NCBI GenBank assembly: GCA_949751835.1
Contig: CATKHK010000037.1
Span: 62,001-126,000, forward strand
DNA length: 64,000 nt
Reading direction: 5' to 3'
DNA from: Blepharisma japonicum
Taxonomy: Eukaryota; Ciliophora; Heterotrichea; Heterotrichida; Blepharismidae
The notes below the pieces were generated by a model, which saw nothing but the letters and a program-made list of their open reading frames with translations, had not been told where the DNA came from and searched no databases. Each line of letters opens with the position of its first letter. The first letter of the stretch is position 1. Both the position numbers and the translations under genes were made by a program. Shown here piece after piece: positions 22,862-35,577 of this stretch.

Positions 22862-25800
22862 ATGAAAGTTCGCCTGCTCTGTTTTGTTCTGATTTCTTTG
22901 AAATTATTATTTATTTTCTCACTTGATGCCTCAAATGTTGTTTTGGCTATCAATGCAGGGGGTACAGCATATAATTCCTCTCTTGGTTTTTCATACTCAG
23001 ATGATGATTATTATACGCCTGGAAGTACGCCTTCCACTTTCATTAATGAAATTATTAAAGATACAGAGAATCAGTTTATTTACCAAACTGAACGATATTG
23101 CAATAAAAGTTGAGGATATGATCTCCCTATTACGGCAGATGGAGCATATGTACTTATTCTTCAATTTGCTGAAATTTTTTATAATCTCTCTAATCAAAGA
23201 GTATTTAATGTGTTTATTGGAGATTATACTATTGCTGAAAATTTAGATCTAATCGCTAAAGTAGGAAAATTCACAGCTTATGATATATTTACACCTTTCA
23301 ATTTCTCAAATAGAGAAATCTCTATTAATAAAACTACGATAAGAGGAGCTTACTCAGATGGCAAATTATCAGTTCAGTTTGAGAAAAATATTGAAAACCC
23401 AAAACTTTCAGGATTAATTTTGGTTAAAGGAGACTGCAGCGTGGCTGATTATTGCAATATGTGTTATCAAGCAAGATGCTTGGAATGTAATGAAGCGGAT
23501 TTAACTTGTGATAGTTGCATTGCTAATGCTATCAAAACTAATGAAATGTGCAATTGCAATGCAAATGCTTTCTGAGTAGCATCATCAGGACTATGTGTTC
23601 CTTGTGATAATTTATGCACGTTATGCAACTCAGATATTTTTATTTGTGGAGCTTGCATAAACGAAAATGTGCTAGTTTCTGGTGTTTGCTTAAGAGCGTG
23701 CCCATATGGATTTGACTCACCTTGCAGCTCAGTTTCGAAAGCAGTAATTGATCAAAACTTTGCAAATTATTTTTATGGAGCTTATGGAATATTCCAAACA
23801 GGAACAAGCTCAAGCACTTACTATTTTTTTAATAACCCTGAGACTGTAGATCCCATTCCAGCCAAAAATCGAGGACTCTACTTTTCTGGAGGCTCCTATC
23901 TTCAAACGACGCCAGCTGTCTATATTTCTCTGAACTTTTCAATTGGAATATGGATTTGGGTATTCTCTGACTCAGGAGATGTCTTTATACATGGAAATAA
24001 AATAACGGTAGCTGCAAGTGGTGCTATGACTATTTGATTAGAGAGCAAGACAGAAACTACAACAAAAATAATAACTGAAGCACTCAATCCTTCAAATTCA
24101 ACTTGAGTTTACATTTCATTTATTATTTCATTTTCAGAATCAGCAATTTCTACAACTATTACTCCTTATCTCAACAATTCTCCAAAAACTTCTACAACAT
24201 CTAGCAGGTATTTATATAGAGACGCTATTAGTAATACTCTAATCCTTGGGAAAAGTTCTTCAAGCAATTTTTCAGGATATTTATACCAATTTACATTGTG
24301 GAATACAGCTGTTTCAGGCTTCGATACCCAATACTCAGACCAAATATGTGGCGCAGGAGCGGCAGCTAGTTGCCTTTGGGTGTGCCCTTTATCCAAGTGA
24401 ATGAATGGAGTAACATCTGCAAACTGTGGTTCGTGTGCAAATGGCTGTGTCAGAAGTATATCCTGCAATGTTTGTGAAGACCCTCTTTGCAGTGTATGCA
24501 CAGGATTCTTAGCAGGGCTTTGCACCAAATGTGTTTCTAATGCATCTGGAACTCCTTGTTTTTGCAATGTTGGCTATTACTGAGATTCAACAACATGAAA
24601 ATGCGAAATATGTGATTTCACATGCAAAAATTGTGCATCAGCAGCTTCAAGTGACTGCATAGTTTGTGCATTAGGCTTTTATATGTACCTAGGATGGTGT
24701 ATTTCTAAGTGCCCAGATGGATTTATAGAAAGTGGGTCAGTTTGTGTTGAAAATGATCCTTTCATATTTTACCTCTCATTTGATACTCTAGAAGGAGTTG
24801 TTTTTGACAAACAAAGCAAAATTCCAGCCTTAACTGGAAATAGCACAGATTTTTATCCAGATTATGACGAGCATGATCCAGTGGCAGCTTTTCTCAGAGG
24901 ATTTTACTTTAATGGAGTAAGCTCAATGATGCATCTACCAATTTATTCTGGATACAGTAATCCAGTTCTCAGCTTTGGTTATTCATTCACTTTTTCTATC
25001 TGAATTAATATAGAAAATGGCTTTGGAACTATCATTTCAAAGCAAGATTTGCTTTATAATCCAATATTCTCTCTCCAATTAGCAGCTGGAGTTCCCATTA
25101 TTTCATTAAACTTTAAAGCCACTGGATTGACTCCATTCTTTTATTTGCAAAGTCTTAAATCCTACGAATGGACTCATATTGCACTCACAGTAGAATATAC
25201 AAATTCGAAAGAGACCAAAATGGTCTTTTACCTAAACGGAATAATAGATCACCAGCTTAATTTTGGATCTGACTATTTTAAAGATACCAAAACAGATATC
25301 ACTTTTACTATAGGAGCAGAAAAAGATTCAGCAGGATATAGGAGCTATTTTAAAGGATTTATTTATGAAATCAAGGGCTATAACTCAGTATCGAACATAT
25401 CATCACTTGTATCTCCTGCAGAGCAGTGCACAGAAAATTGCAAAGCATGCCTTACAAATGGAATTTGCATTCCAAATTGTCTGATTAGCCAATATTGGAA
25501 TGGTCCACAATATAATAAATGCTATAATTGTAACAGTGGATGCCTTAGCTGTAGGGATTCCAGTAATTTTTGCAATCTTTGCAATAACCAAAAATGTGCA
25601 GCCTGCTATGATTTTACCTCAGAATCTTGTCTTAAATGTGCCCCTGGAACTTCCGATACAACAAATTGTCAATGCGACTATGGTCTTGCTTGAAATTCAA
25701 CATTAGGAGTCTGTGAAACTTGCCATCAATGGCAATTCAAAGCAAATGATTCTTGCTATGATTGTCCTCCTCTTTGTGCTCAATGTGATAACGAAAGTAA

Positions 25801-27467
25801 GTGCACATGATGCATTAGCAATGCTGAACTGAGCTCTGGAAAGTGTGTTTGCTCTCCTGGATACATAGGAACAAGTACATGCATATACATCCCCTTTGAT
25901 GTTTTTCTTAGCATTAACAAAAATAACACCCTAGTTTTAACCTTCAGCGAAGCCTTAAAGCAAGATTTATGAAATGAACAAATGTTGATACAAATTAAAA
26001 ATAGTACAATTCAATCATGATCAGTTTCTAAACTTTCAAGCACAGAATATTTAATATCATGCAGTTTTGACGGAGAAATTTCAGAAGGCACGCTAATTAC
26101 GGTGTTTTTTATAAATCCGATAAGTATTATGTCTATCTCTGGAGGTGTAATTCATGAAAAATATTTATCAGGCTCTTTGTATAGCTCTTCAATGAATAAT
26201 GAAGAGCAAGAAGTCTTTCAAATTAAAAAATTATTCTCTTCTAGAACAGGGATTTTAGTTGCCTCAAGTGTTGCTTTGTCGTTGTTTAACCCAAACCCTT
26301 CATTACTGTGAAGTATTCTAAACAATATTCAATTACTCTCTTATATACCTTATGCAAGCTACCCTTTGACAGATAAAGTTTCTAAGTTTTTTAAGTCTTT
26401 AGCAGATTTCAAAATTGTTCCTAACTTGTTTTTATTTTGTATTAATGAAAGTGAGAGTAATAATCCTTATTATCAGGCGAGAAGATATGGCTATGATAAT
26501 TATTCGATGCTTGTGAACATTGGGGATAATTTATGCGCTCTATGCGGTCTTATAGCTATAATCCCTCTAGTTTATTGTCTTTCTAAATGCCCCCTAAGAT
26601 GCATTGAAAAAAAATTTAAAAAAATGTTCAGAGATTATAAATTTGGTGTCTTTTTACGATTTTGGATAGTCAGCTATCTTGAAATTAGCTTTGCCTCTAT
26701 AGTTGGAATTTTGAGCACAAAAGATAATAAAATATTAGAAAATCCTCTAATATTCACTAACTATATTCTTTGTTGATTTTTCATCGTAATTATAAATTTA
26801 GATTCCTATTGTAATTTCCCCGTTTCTTCATGCATATTTTAGCTTCAAAAATTTGAACAAAATTATAAATAAAAATGATAAAGAATGATTAACAACTTGA
26901 GAATCCTTATACTACGAGTTCAAGAACAACGCAGGATTCATAAGCACGCAATTTTATACCCTATATTTTGCAAGACGATTAATTTTTATTATTGTTCAGA
27001 TATTTTTAAATGATAGCCCTCAAGCTCAGCTCATAATTAATGCAATTTCATCTTTATGTGTATGCTTTATATAGATTGTTTTATTTTTAATTTTCTATCG
27101 ACCTTTTGAGGATTCAGTTATTCAATGAATTAACCTAATTACTGAGTTTGGGACTTTTATTATATTTATTCTCCTTAGTCCATATTTTTTTGATCTAGAG
27201 TCATTCAGCATTAAAATAATGGACAATTTAATTATTTATTTTACTACTTGTCTCATGGCAGTCCAAACAGCTGGGCCTTTAATAAATTCTTTAAAAGAAA
27301 TTTATTACATTTCTAAAAGAAAGAAAAAAAAGCATATTCATCCGAATCCGGAAGAGCCAACTCAAGATAATAGTTTTTTTATAAAGACTCTAACAATGTC
27401 CTCGGACACACCATGATCACCAACTTTCAGGAGCAATGGCAAAAAATTTATCATTTTAGGATCTTAA
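22862..27467 (+). CDS. malectin/LamG/Cys-rich multipass membrane protein, copy 4
   Basis: 1,524 aa with TGA as Trp. Introns are at 26786-26801 (16 nt, the only one of this length in the window) and 27060-27074 (15 nt), at the same positions as in the other copies. The order is signal peptide (MKVRLLCFVLISLKLLF), malectin-like domain, Cys-rich block, LamG-like domain, Cys-rich block, second LamG-like domain (WTHIALTVEYTN with FYLNGIIDHQ), invariant third Cys block, membrane segments (LCGLIAIIPLVYCL, FLRFWIVSYLEISFASIVGIL) and the tail TPWSPTFRS, with the tail Trp encoded by TGA at 27414. The stop is TAA 27465-27467. The frame is intact. Likely a cell-surface carbohydrate-binding receptor or adhesion protein. 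Confidence 0.9.
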
Positions 27468-27584
27468 TAAAATTTATATCAAAATTTTGATAATTATTAT
27501 ATTCTTTCAGAATACTCTAGCTACTCACAAATTTTCTTGATTTAATATAATCTTTGACAAACATTTATATATAATAAATAAAAT

Positions 27585-28241
27585 TTAGTTATATATTTCA
27601 TCAAACAATCCTTCAGTGCTTTCTTTTATTTCTCCTGCGGAACTGACTCGTCAATATTCAATTGTCCTTTCATCGATATCTAAAATTACTGAAATCGGTT
27701 TGGCATATCCAACTTGATTCACTAGAGCCACAATTTCTTGTTTAATATCGCTCTCAAGCCATTTATTTTTCTTTGTCTTCGCGATTTTCAATATCTGCTT
27801 AATTTCTTCACATTTATCAATAATTTCTTTTGATAAAATACTTCTGACTTCATTGATATAAGAAAATTTATTAGATTCTTCTTTTTTCTTAATTTCTTCA
27901 AATAAGGGTTTCTTTTCTATAGATTCTTTAGTTTCTTCTGTGTCATCTATGCAGATTGTTGGCTTATTAGTTGTAAGTGTATTTACGCTAGAAAAACAGT
28001 TGGGATTTTCTTTTAATTTTTTTCTTCAGGCTCTTAGTCGTTTAGAAGAAATATTAAAAAGCTTTTTGAAAACGCCAGATCCGCCGTACTCGTCATATAT
28101 TTTTACAAGCTCTTCTTTGATGTAGTTTGGAATTTCTCTCTTTTGGCCTCTGTTTATATTCATTGGTGTAAGCAAATCACGGATTCTAACCAGTCTATCG
28201 GCCAATGCTCTAATTTTTTCTTCTTCAATTAAATTCGACAT
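27585..28241 (-). CDS. small protein with two helix-turn-helix-like segments
   Basis: 218 aa from ATG 28241 to TAA 27585, reading two TGA codons as Trp. Two segments share a helix-turn-helix pattern of the transposase/homeodomain-like kind ending in W or YW: residues 38-75 (YIKEELVKIYDEYGGSGVFK then ISSKRLRAWRK) and 163-200 (DIKQEIVALVNQVGYAKPIS then IDERTIEYWR). Between them is a Lys/Glu-rich helical linker (105-160). A DNA-binding role is likely. No DDE nuclease or other catalytic domain is present, so it could be a transcription regulator or a relic of a transposase N-terminus. It converges with receptor copy 4, with 117 bp between the two stops. No paralogue is seen in the window. Confidence 0.7.
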
Positions 28242-28592
28242 TTAATATGTATCCCCCTAATTTATGCGGAAACAAAATAAGCTCCTTGCAGATTTCAGTA
28301 ATTTCTTTCTCAAATTTATTTTATAAATACCAATATTTAAGAGAAAACTAATAAATTTATATATAATTATCCAATTATGGCAAAAGGTTCGTTTAAAATG
28401 AGGAGCAGTTAGACTTTTTATTTGTATTAATATAAATCTTTCAATTAATACAATACTAACAATTGCTTCAGGTCTTTAATTAAATTAATCAAATTTACTC
28501 TGAATTTAAAGTTATTGACAAAATCTCAGTACAAAAAAGCGTTGTAATTAATAAATTTTCCTTATCCTTTATAAAATCTAATATCTTCATTT

Positions 28593-28647
28593 CCTATTTA
28601 TAAACATTTTTAAACTATAACAGAAATTTAACGGATTTGATTCTGCA
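28593..28647 (+). repeat. direct repeat, left copy
   Basis: The block CTATTTATAAACATTTTTAA, then ACTATAACAGAAATTTAACG and GATTTGATTCTG, matches 29657-29712 with few differences. It may mark the ends of a decayed insertion of about 1.06 kb. Confidence 0.5.
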
Positions 28648-29656
28648 ATTTTTGGTGATTTTTGATTTTGATTTTAAAGACAGACTTTTACAGGAACATA
28701 AATTATAAACATGATCTTAGAATCTATGATTCTGCTGAGTTTTATCATTACTTGATAAACTCAAGGTAGAGGAAATTTAAATGCACAATGAGAATGTTTA
28801 GCCTTTGTATATAGATAATAGAGACGATTTTTTTATGCATTTTAATTGATCTTTTATAAAGAAATTCAATGAAATACGCAAACGCTTATTACAATAGAAA
28901 AAGAATTTCATGACTATTGAAAAGGGCATCCAAATTTAGAATTTTTAAGATTAAATGTGAAATTTTGTTTATTGTGAGCATTATAAAGCTAAAAAATACC
29001 ATTTGAATAATAATTTATTTGAATTTTCTATCTGTTTCAACATTAAAAAAATAGTATTATAGTAAACTGGGCTTAGAGAAAAAACATATTAAATAATATA
29101 GGCACAGCAAAATTTGTGCTATATATTTTAAAGAAAAATATGCAACACTAAAGAATTTATCCATGAGTCCATCCTTGAAAAAATTAACTGCAGAAAATCT
29201 ATAAGGAGTCCTATTTTAATTTTTTTGTAGATATGAGTGAATATATATATCATTTAACTTGCTATATTTCAGGAGAAACAATATATCAAATAGTAAGAAG
29301 AACAAAAAATAGTGAAATGAGAGACTCACAGTACGTGTGAAAGCATCAAAATATTCATTATAGCTACAAATTTCTAATATCGTAGAGCGGCAAGATATAA
29401 ATATAAAGAACTTATACTCAGTACAAAACCTATTTATTATCATTTATTTGATCTCAATACTGAATTGATTAATGCGAAATTATTGCTTTATACAATCATT
29501 TCATTCAATTAATATTTAAATCTGTTTTTATGATAATATTAATTTTTCAAAGTATCATTTTCAAATGATAAGTGAGTTTATTAGTACATTAAAGTAGCAA
29601 GATTAATGCAGCTCAATAAATGACCATATTTTCATTAATTAGTTTGATACTTTTGT

Positions 29657-29712
29657 ATCTTATTTATAAACATATTTAAATTATAACAAAAATTTAACGG
29701 ATTTTAATCTGT
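29657..29712 (+). repeat. direct repeat, right copy
   Basis: CTTATTTATAAACATATTTA, then AATTATAACAAAAATTTAAC and GGATTTTAATCTG; partner of 28593-28647 in the same orientation. Confidence 0.5.
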
Positions 29713-30198
29713 TGCAGAAGAAAAATATTGATCTTGAATTAGATAATCATCCGTCACAAAAATATCAGATTATGAGTATAATTCGAAGACTTTATGAAGA
29801 TTATCAAGTTATACCACCATTTCCATTAGCCAAAGCAATTGAAACAAAAAATTAGGTTGATAAAATAAAATCGTTCACTAGGTTAGTCTATAGATATAAT
29901 TGCAGGATATCGACAAAATCTAGCATAAGGCATTTCCAGATTTTGATGTAAATAATTATGCTATATAGAGTCCAAATCTGCAAAAACATTATTAGCATCT
30001 CAAAGACTCCACTAAAAATTAAACATATGAATTTTCCATTATTAAAATTACTTAGCAAAGCATTAATATAGTTTTCACAGCCATATTGGCTGTTGTTGGT
30101 CTGTAATATTGCTTTAGTAGACTTCACATAACAGATTCCTTAGCCCAAAGAAGGACGCTAATAAACTAATTATTTAGTTCATTAATCTAGAGAAGAAA

Positions 30199-31353
30199 AT
30201 GCCTTTTAATATGCCATTTATAAAAATAAAAATACTTAAAAGGAAAAGATCAGATCTTGAAATTTCATATAATTTAATTGAAGATCTAAATAAAAAGCTT
30301 GCAGAAATTAAAGAAAAAGTCGAACCATTATTTTCAGATTACTCATCAAGGTTCTTAAGCTGCTATGGATTAGAAGAATTTCATAAAAATGTATTTTCAC
30401 TCGAGGAAGAGTTGGAAAAGTTAAAGATATTTGATAACGAATTAAAACATGCGTGTGAAATAAATAGCGACATTACTGTTCAATGTTTTAATTTACAAAG
30501 AGAAATTAATGAAATTTCTAATAAATTTTATGAATTTAAGGAAAAATTCGATTTTGACTCAAGGTTTGTATATTATTTTAATTACAGAGGAACAATAAAG
30601 AGCTATTATTTTGGCCTGTATGATATCAAGGCTAGAAAATGAAATAAAATAAATATAGATTTTGCAATTGATTCAAAGCATAAAGAATCATGCCTAGCCC
30701 AGCTTCCAAATTCTGAACTCTTCTATCATTTCAAAAATTGAAAAATGAGATGTGGTACGAGCTATATTATTGATTTAAAATCTTATACAATTAAAAGAGA
30801 TTTGCCTAGTGTGCATGGATTATATGATTCTTCATGCGTTTATTATGAAAATTATATTTATGTTTTTGGTTGGTATCATTCAAAACAATGAGAAAAAATC
30901 AGAGCACTAAAATTTGATTTACTAAAAGATAAGTGAATTAAATTACCTTCAATTTTGGAAAGTCACAGCAAATATTGCTTAGAAATTTTTAAAAAATCGA
31001 TATTATTTGTTGCAGGCTGTAAAGGTAAAATATTTAAATATGATTTAGGAATTGAAAGCTACTCAATTTTAGACTTAGAAATTCCGACAAAATGAGGTGG
31101 CGTAGGAATTATTTCATGAAATTCGAGAGTGTATGTCTTCGAGAGCAGTAGTTTTTTGTATGAAAGTGAATTTGATAACGAATATGTTTGACAAAAGATT
31201 GGAAAATTCGGCTTCAGATTTTATGAAGTTCCTTTCAAGAAATATAATAATGGTTCTATTTTTGTCACAATGTCTTCTGGTGATGGACTTCGGGTTTATA
31301 GATTTGATATAAAATCCAAAACCTTTAAAATGACGAAAGATATTAAATATTAA
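30199..31353 (+). CDS. coiled-coil plus kelch-like repeat protein, copy 1
   Basis: 384 aa with TGA as Trp (eight or so), ending at TAA 31351-31353. Residues 14-120 form a predicted helical, heptad-rich region (KRKRSDLEIS..., EEELEKLKIFDNELKH). The remainder is beta-rich with repeating hydrophobic strands, each with an aromatic and GG/W pattern as in kelch-type propellers (YENYIYVFG, KIRALKFDLLKDKWIKLP, RVYVFESSSFLYES, YRFDIKSKTFKM). Kelch domains bind proteins, so a scaffold or adaptor is the best guess; this is inference from pattern only. A second ATG at 30211 is an equally possible start. It is followed by a tandem paralogue 162 bp downstream. Confidence 0.75.
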
Positions 31354-31515
31354 TAAAAATTATTTTTAACTATATTAATATATTATTATAAGTTGAATTA
31401 ATTGGAAATAGAAAATTTAACTTTTAATTATAAATACGTTCATTATCTAAGAGAAACCTTCTCTGTAAAGAGTTTAGACTAGATATCTATCTAAAATTTT
31501 TTGAATTAGCATTTA

Positions 31516-32658
31516 ATGCTTTATATTTTTATTCCAGAGCAAATTTGGAATATAATGATTAAACGGAAAAGATCAGATCTTGAAAATTCCTGCAGTACAG
31601 CTGAAGACTTGAAGCTAAAATGCGAAAAAATATTAGTAATTAAAGAAAAATTACAATATTTATTATCAGAATACTTATCGAAATTCTTAAATTGTTATAA
31701 ATTAGAGAATCTAAAAAAAGAAGTGTTTTGGCTTGAAGAAGAACTAGAAAAATTAAAAATTTTTGACAATGAGTTGAAATATTTATGTGAAATAAATAAT
31801 GATGCTAAAGAACAGTGCGCAAATTTAATTTCCGACCTCAGTGAAATCACTAATAAATTTTTTGAATTTAAGGAACAATTCAACTTTGACTTAAGATTTA
31901 TATATTATTTTAATTATAGAAATACAAAGAAGAGCTATTTTCTTGGCTTATATGACGCTGAAGTTCGAAAATGGAATAAAATAAATATAGATTTTACAAT
32001 TCAGTCATATTCAAGATCATGCTTTACCCAGCTCCCAAATTCTAAATTATTCTATTATTATGAAAATCTTGATATGAATCGTGGAAATTGCTATATAATT
32101 GATTTAAAATCTTTCTCAATTAAAGAAAATTTACCTTCTATACCAAAATTAACATCCTCAGTTTGCATTTACTATGGAAATTTTATTTATATTTTTGGAA
32201 AACCATTAGCGCTTAAACTTGATTTATTAAAAAATAAGTGATATATGCTACCACCAATTTTAAGCAAATCAACAATGTGCTTGGAAATTTATAAAAATTC
32301 TATATTGATCGCTGGGAGTCCTCTATTGCAAATTTTTAAATATGATATAGAAATCGAAAGCTATTCAGTAATAGATTTAAAATGCCCATCAACATGAGGC
32401 TGTGCGGGAATTATTTCATGAGACTTAAGAGCATATGTTTTTGTAAGCAATGGCTTTATTCATGAAAGTGAAATAGATAATGAATATGTTTGACAAAAAA
32501 TAGGAAAATTTAGTTATAGATTTCTTACAATTCCTTTCAAAAAATACAGCAATGGATCAGTCTTTATGACAGTAACTACAGGATATGGCCTACGGGTTCA
32601 TAGGTTTGATTTAAAATCGAAAGGCTTTAAAATGCTGAGAGAAATTAAATATGCATAA
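31516..32658 (+). CDS. coiled-coil plus kelch-like repeat protein, copy 2
   Basis: 380 aa, stop TAA 32656-32658, TGA read as Trp at five or so places. It is paralogous to the gene at 30199 throughout: KRKRSDLE, EEELEKLKIFDNELKYLCEI, RFIYYFNYRNTKKSYFLGLY, then kelch-like strands (CIYYGNFIYIFG, LKLDLLKNKWYMLPP). The N-terminus before KRKRSDLE differs from copy 1, and ATG 31555 (MIKRKRSDLE) may be the true start, giving 367 aa. It is a tandem duplicate with clear divergence, so not recent. Soluble protein; role unknown. Confidence 0.75.
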
Positions 32659-33296
32659 ATATATTATATTTAATAGAATTAAATAAATTATTATTATTCT
32701 TTTATAAATTTTAAATTTTGATTAATAATTGGATAAATTAATATTTACGATTTATATTTTTATAAACTAAATAAGGCCTTTGCCATCTTCAGGCAAGAAG
32801 TGCTAATTTTCATAAAATATAGAATCAATCATTTTCAATGTATCAGAATTATATTTTTAATGATTTTTATTATGCCAGTATATTAAATTAATTTTGTTCT
32901 ACTAAAATGTATAAACAGAAATATTAAATTATTCAAATGAAAATACTTTGTTTTCTCGCGGAGTGGTTAATTTTCAAACAGAAATATGATTTTTCAATTG
33001 TTTTCTTATCTAGCGGAAGGAGTATTATCCTTTTTTAAATTTTGGTAATCTTAACTTTCCCTTCAAGGGTTAGCTTGCAGAACCCTTTTAAGATTAAATA
33101 CCCACTAATAAATTTAAACCTTGCAAACCCAGACAGAATATTAAATCAAGCCTTCAACACTGAAGCAGCCAAAAGCATCTCCTTTAAAAATAAAGAAGTA
33201 TAATAAATAAGGGATAAAAACAAAAAAGTTATTTTAATCCTTTGGAAGATTCGAAGTGTTTTTAAATTATTTAATCTATTTACAATTAGAAAAATT
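32659..33296. other. spacer between kelch-like gene 2 and small RNA gene A
   Basis: No gene recognised; AT-rich with C-containing patches near 33055-33180. Confidence 0.5.
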
Positions 33297-33390
33297 AAAA
33301 AAATCACTGTGCCAGGAGAAGTAGTTTATACCCGAAGGCATTGTCGCATCTTCTCAAGAATGAAATGAAGTATCTCCTTAGCATTGGACT
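33297..33390 (-). ncRNA. small structured RNA gene, copy A (pol III type-3 layout)
   Basis: Read on the minus strand: box TCCCATAATAAAAAT (33450-33436), 21 bp later TATA box TTTATAAA (33418-33411), and about 28 bp later the RNA, ending in a 7-T run (33303-33297). GCTAAGGAG (33382-33374) pairs with CTCCTGGC (33318-33311) through four pairs, one bulged A and four more. Between the arms lies CAATGCCTTCGGG. The same layout recurs at five other sites in the window. The box-TATA spacing and T-run are those of U6-type RNA polymerase III genes. No known RNA family was recognised. The 5' end is estimated from the TATA position. Confidence 0.65.
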
Positions 33391-33459
33391 ATTCATGATT
33401 TGTTCGTTCTTTTATAAAGGGCAAAAAAATGGAGCATTTTTATTATGGGAAATTATAAG

Positions 33460-35577
33460 AGTTTTAATTAAATTTATTTTATTGTTTTTTTCAATAATTA
33501 TTGAACTAGCAAATTAGATTTCTGTAAATTTCAATATTAGAAATAAGCAAATATATTGCATACTCTAATAAAAATACTTATCCCTTGTTGCTCATTCACA
33601 GTCTTAATCTATTTTAAAAATTTTATATTAATTGGCTTATGCAAGATTGCATCAAATCTTTGTATACTTTTATTCTAATATTTTATTGAACCTGAAATCA
33701 AAATCATCCCTATAAAAAATTTAAAAATTGATTTTTATGCAATACTCAAGTTCAACTTTAAATTTTTAATTATTCTAAACTAAAATTCAGCTCTCTGCTT
33801 ACTGATTATCTTTTATGTATTCCATCCTTAAACAGTATGATTTAGACATATCTAGGCCCCCTTTTTAAGTTTAAACTATTACCTTATGAATCATCTCCTT
33901 CAGGGTTTTATATCAAATTAAGTTATGGAGTATTCTATCAAATGCCACAACTAACTGGGAAAAAAATCTTGCATAACCCTCTCTCTTGCTTGTCTCCAGC
34001 ACGTGTTCCGCCTAAGGGTATCCTTCCTAGTAGCAAGTATATAAACTCTATGTCCTTTAATATCAAGGATTAGAGTCCTAGCCTATGGTAGAGCTTTCAT
34101 CATATAGCTAGGGATAAAAATTCACTGTGCTGACCCATAATAATTAATTTTATGAGGACGGGAGTTCACAAAAAGGATTAATTCTGGCGAAATCATTTAA
34201 TAAATTTTAATTTCCTTCTTTTTTTAATCTAAAATGATAGAATTATTTGGAATTGATTGGCTAGTAATTTTTTTTCCCTCAGCTTTCTTCGTTATTTTAT
34301 CAGATTGTCCAGTTTGACCACTCAAAGTCATCAGCCTTGGTATTCTTTCTTTCATGATTTTCTTTTCCTAGCTATATAATATCTAGAATATCATAACTTT
34401 TCTCAGGTAGAGCTATGCATTGCTATCTTGATTTGTATACATGACTTTGCTAGATTTTGAAAGATATTACAATAAAAGGTTTTATATTAAACAGATTTAT
34501 TGTCATTAATTTATTCATATTGCTTGCGTTTTTTGAATAGTTTACATGATAAAATATCAAATCATATTATAATTTAATTCACATATAATTCTTACAATTT
34601 CTTAAAATTTTATAGATAAATTAGCTTAAAAATTACCTATTTATCTTGATTATTGAGTAGTAAAGGTTCTCATTTAACTAAATTATGGCCTGCATTTGTA
34701 TAGCTAAGTCCTTAAATATGTTTTTATTGCTGCTATTCTTATTCGGCTAAGATGTCTCAGAATAAATAAATTTTTAAGATTATTGCTATGAAATTTTAAT
34801 TCATTTACAGTGATTTGATAATCCTAGCATTAAATCATCAAACTTGCAATAAACTAGTGTGGAAGGCCAAGATATTTATACATTAGCCAGATATAACGAT
34901 TTACTTTGGGAAATTCTTTTTCTATAGAAATGATAATTTAATTAATTACATACAAAAAATCATTTTAAGTTGCTTTATTAAACAGAATTATTTTTAAAAG
35001 AGTCCCTAATTTATATATATTGGTTTTATTAAGATCTCTGTGATTAAACTTAGTAATTCGAAAAATTTAGATATTGTGAAACAATTTGATTTTAATATTA
35101 AAATTTTATTTATCCTTTTAAGAAATATTTTAGGTATATAAAAACTGAATTATTTACAAAAATAATGCTTATCAAATTAAATAAAGTTATTCTTTTTGTA
35201 AAAGTTTAATAGTGATTTATATATTTTATCTTTTTTCTATATGGAGAGTATAATTTTATATAAAAAAATTAAAATATTTAAAAGCTAAGGTCACTGATAA
35301 TAAAATTGCTGTTTCTAAATTAAATTAATATTATTTTCTATTGTTTTTGACCCAAAAATATCCTTTTTAATCTTCTTAACTTTAAAAATGACACCGCGCT
35401 ATCAAAAAAAATTAAACGCATGAAAAAACGCTTTTTTTTGATTTTGATATTTTATTGAATTTTTATATAAATTCAAAGAAGCATGCAATCGTTTGGCTTA
35501 CTAAGTATTTTAAACTAAAAATGTAACGTAAAATTATAACTTTTAGGTATATTTTTAGTAGATTCTTATAATATTAA
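33460..35577. other. spacer between small RNA gene A and X1
   Basis: 2.1 kb with no supported gene. A patch at 33980-34150 is clearly richer in G+C and has several short inverted segments (for example TAGCTAGGGAT against ATCCTTCCTAGTAGC). It might be a structured RNA or decayed gene, but no tRNA fold closes convincingly. The rest is plain AT-rich DNA. Confidence 0.45.

Larger units (their letters stand above)
28242..30198. other. spacer upstream of the kelch-like pair
   Basis: Nearly 2 kb, very AT-rich, with no supported gene. It holds two ~55-bp direct repeats about 1.06 kb apart (see repeat entries). Short frames at 29216-29443 and 29888-30127 (minus) show no protein features. Confidence 0.5.

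Noticed and set aside
33297-33450. Reading the six small units as a MITE or SINE.
   Set aside because: No terminal inverted repeats at the unit ends, no target-site duplications seen, no A or B box. The conserved parts fit an upstream box, TATA box, stem and T-run instead. A transposable origin is not excluded.
33990-34130. tRNA gene on either strand.
   Set aside because: D-arm-like and anticodon-arm-like strings occur but acceptor and T arms do not pair, and there is no B box.
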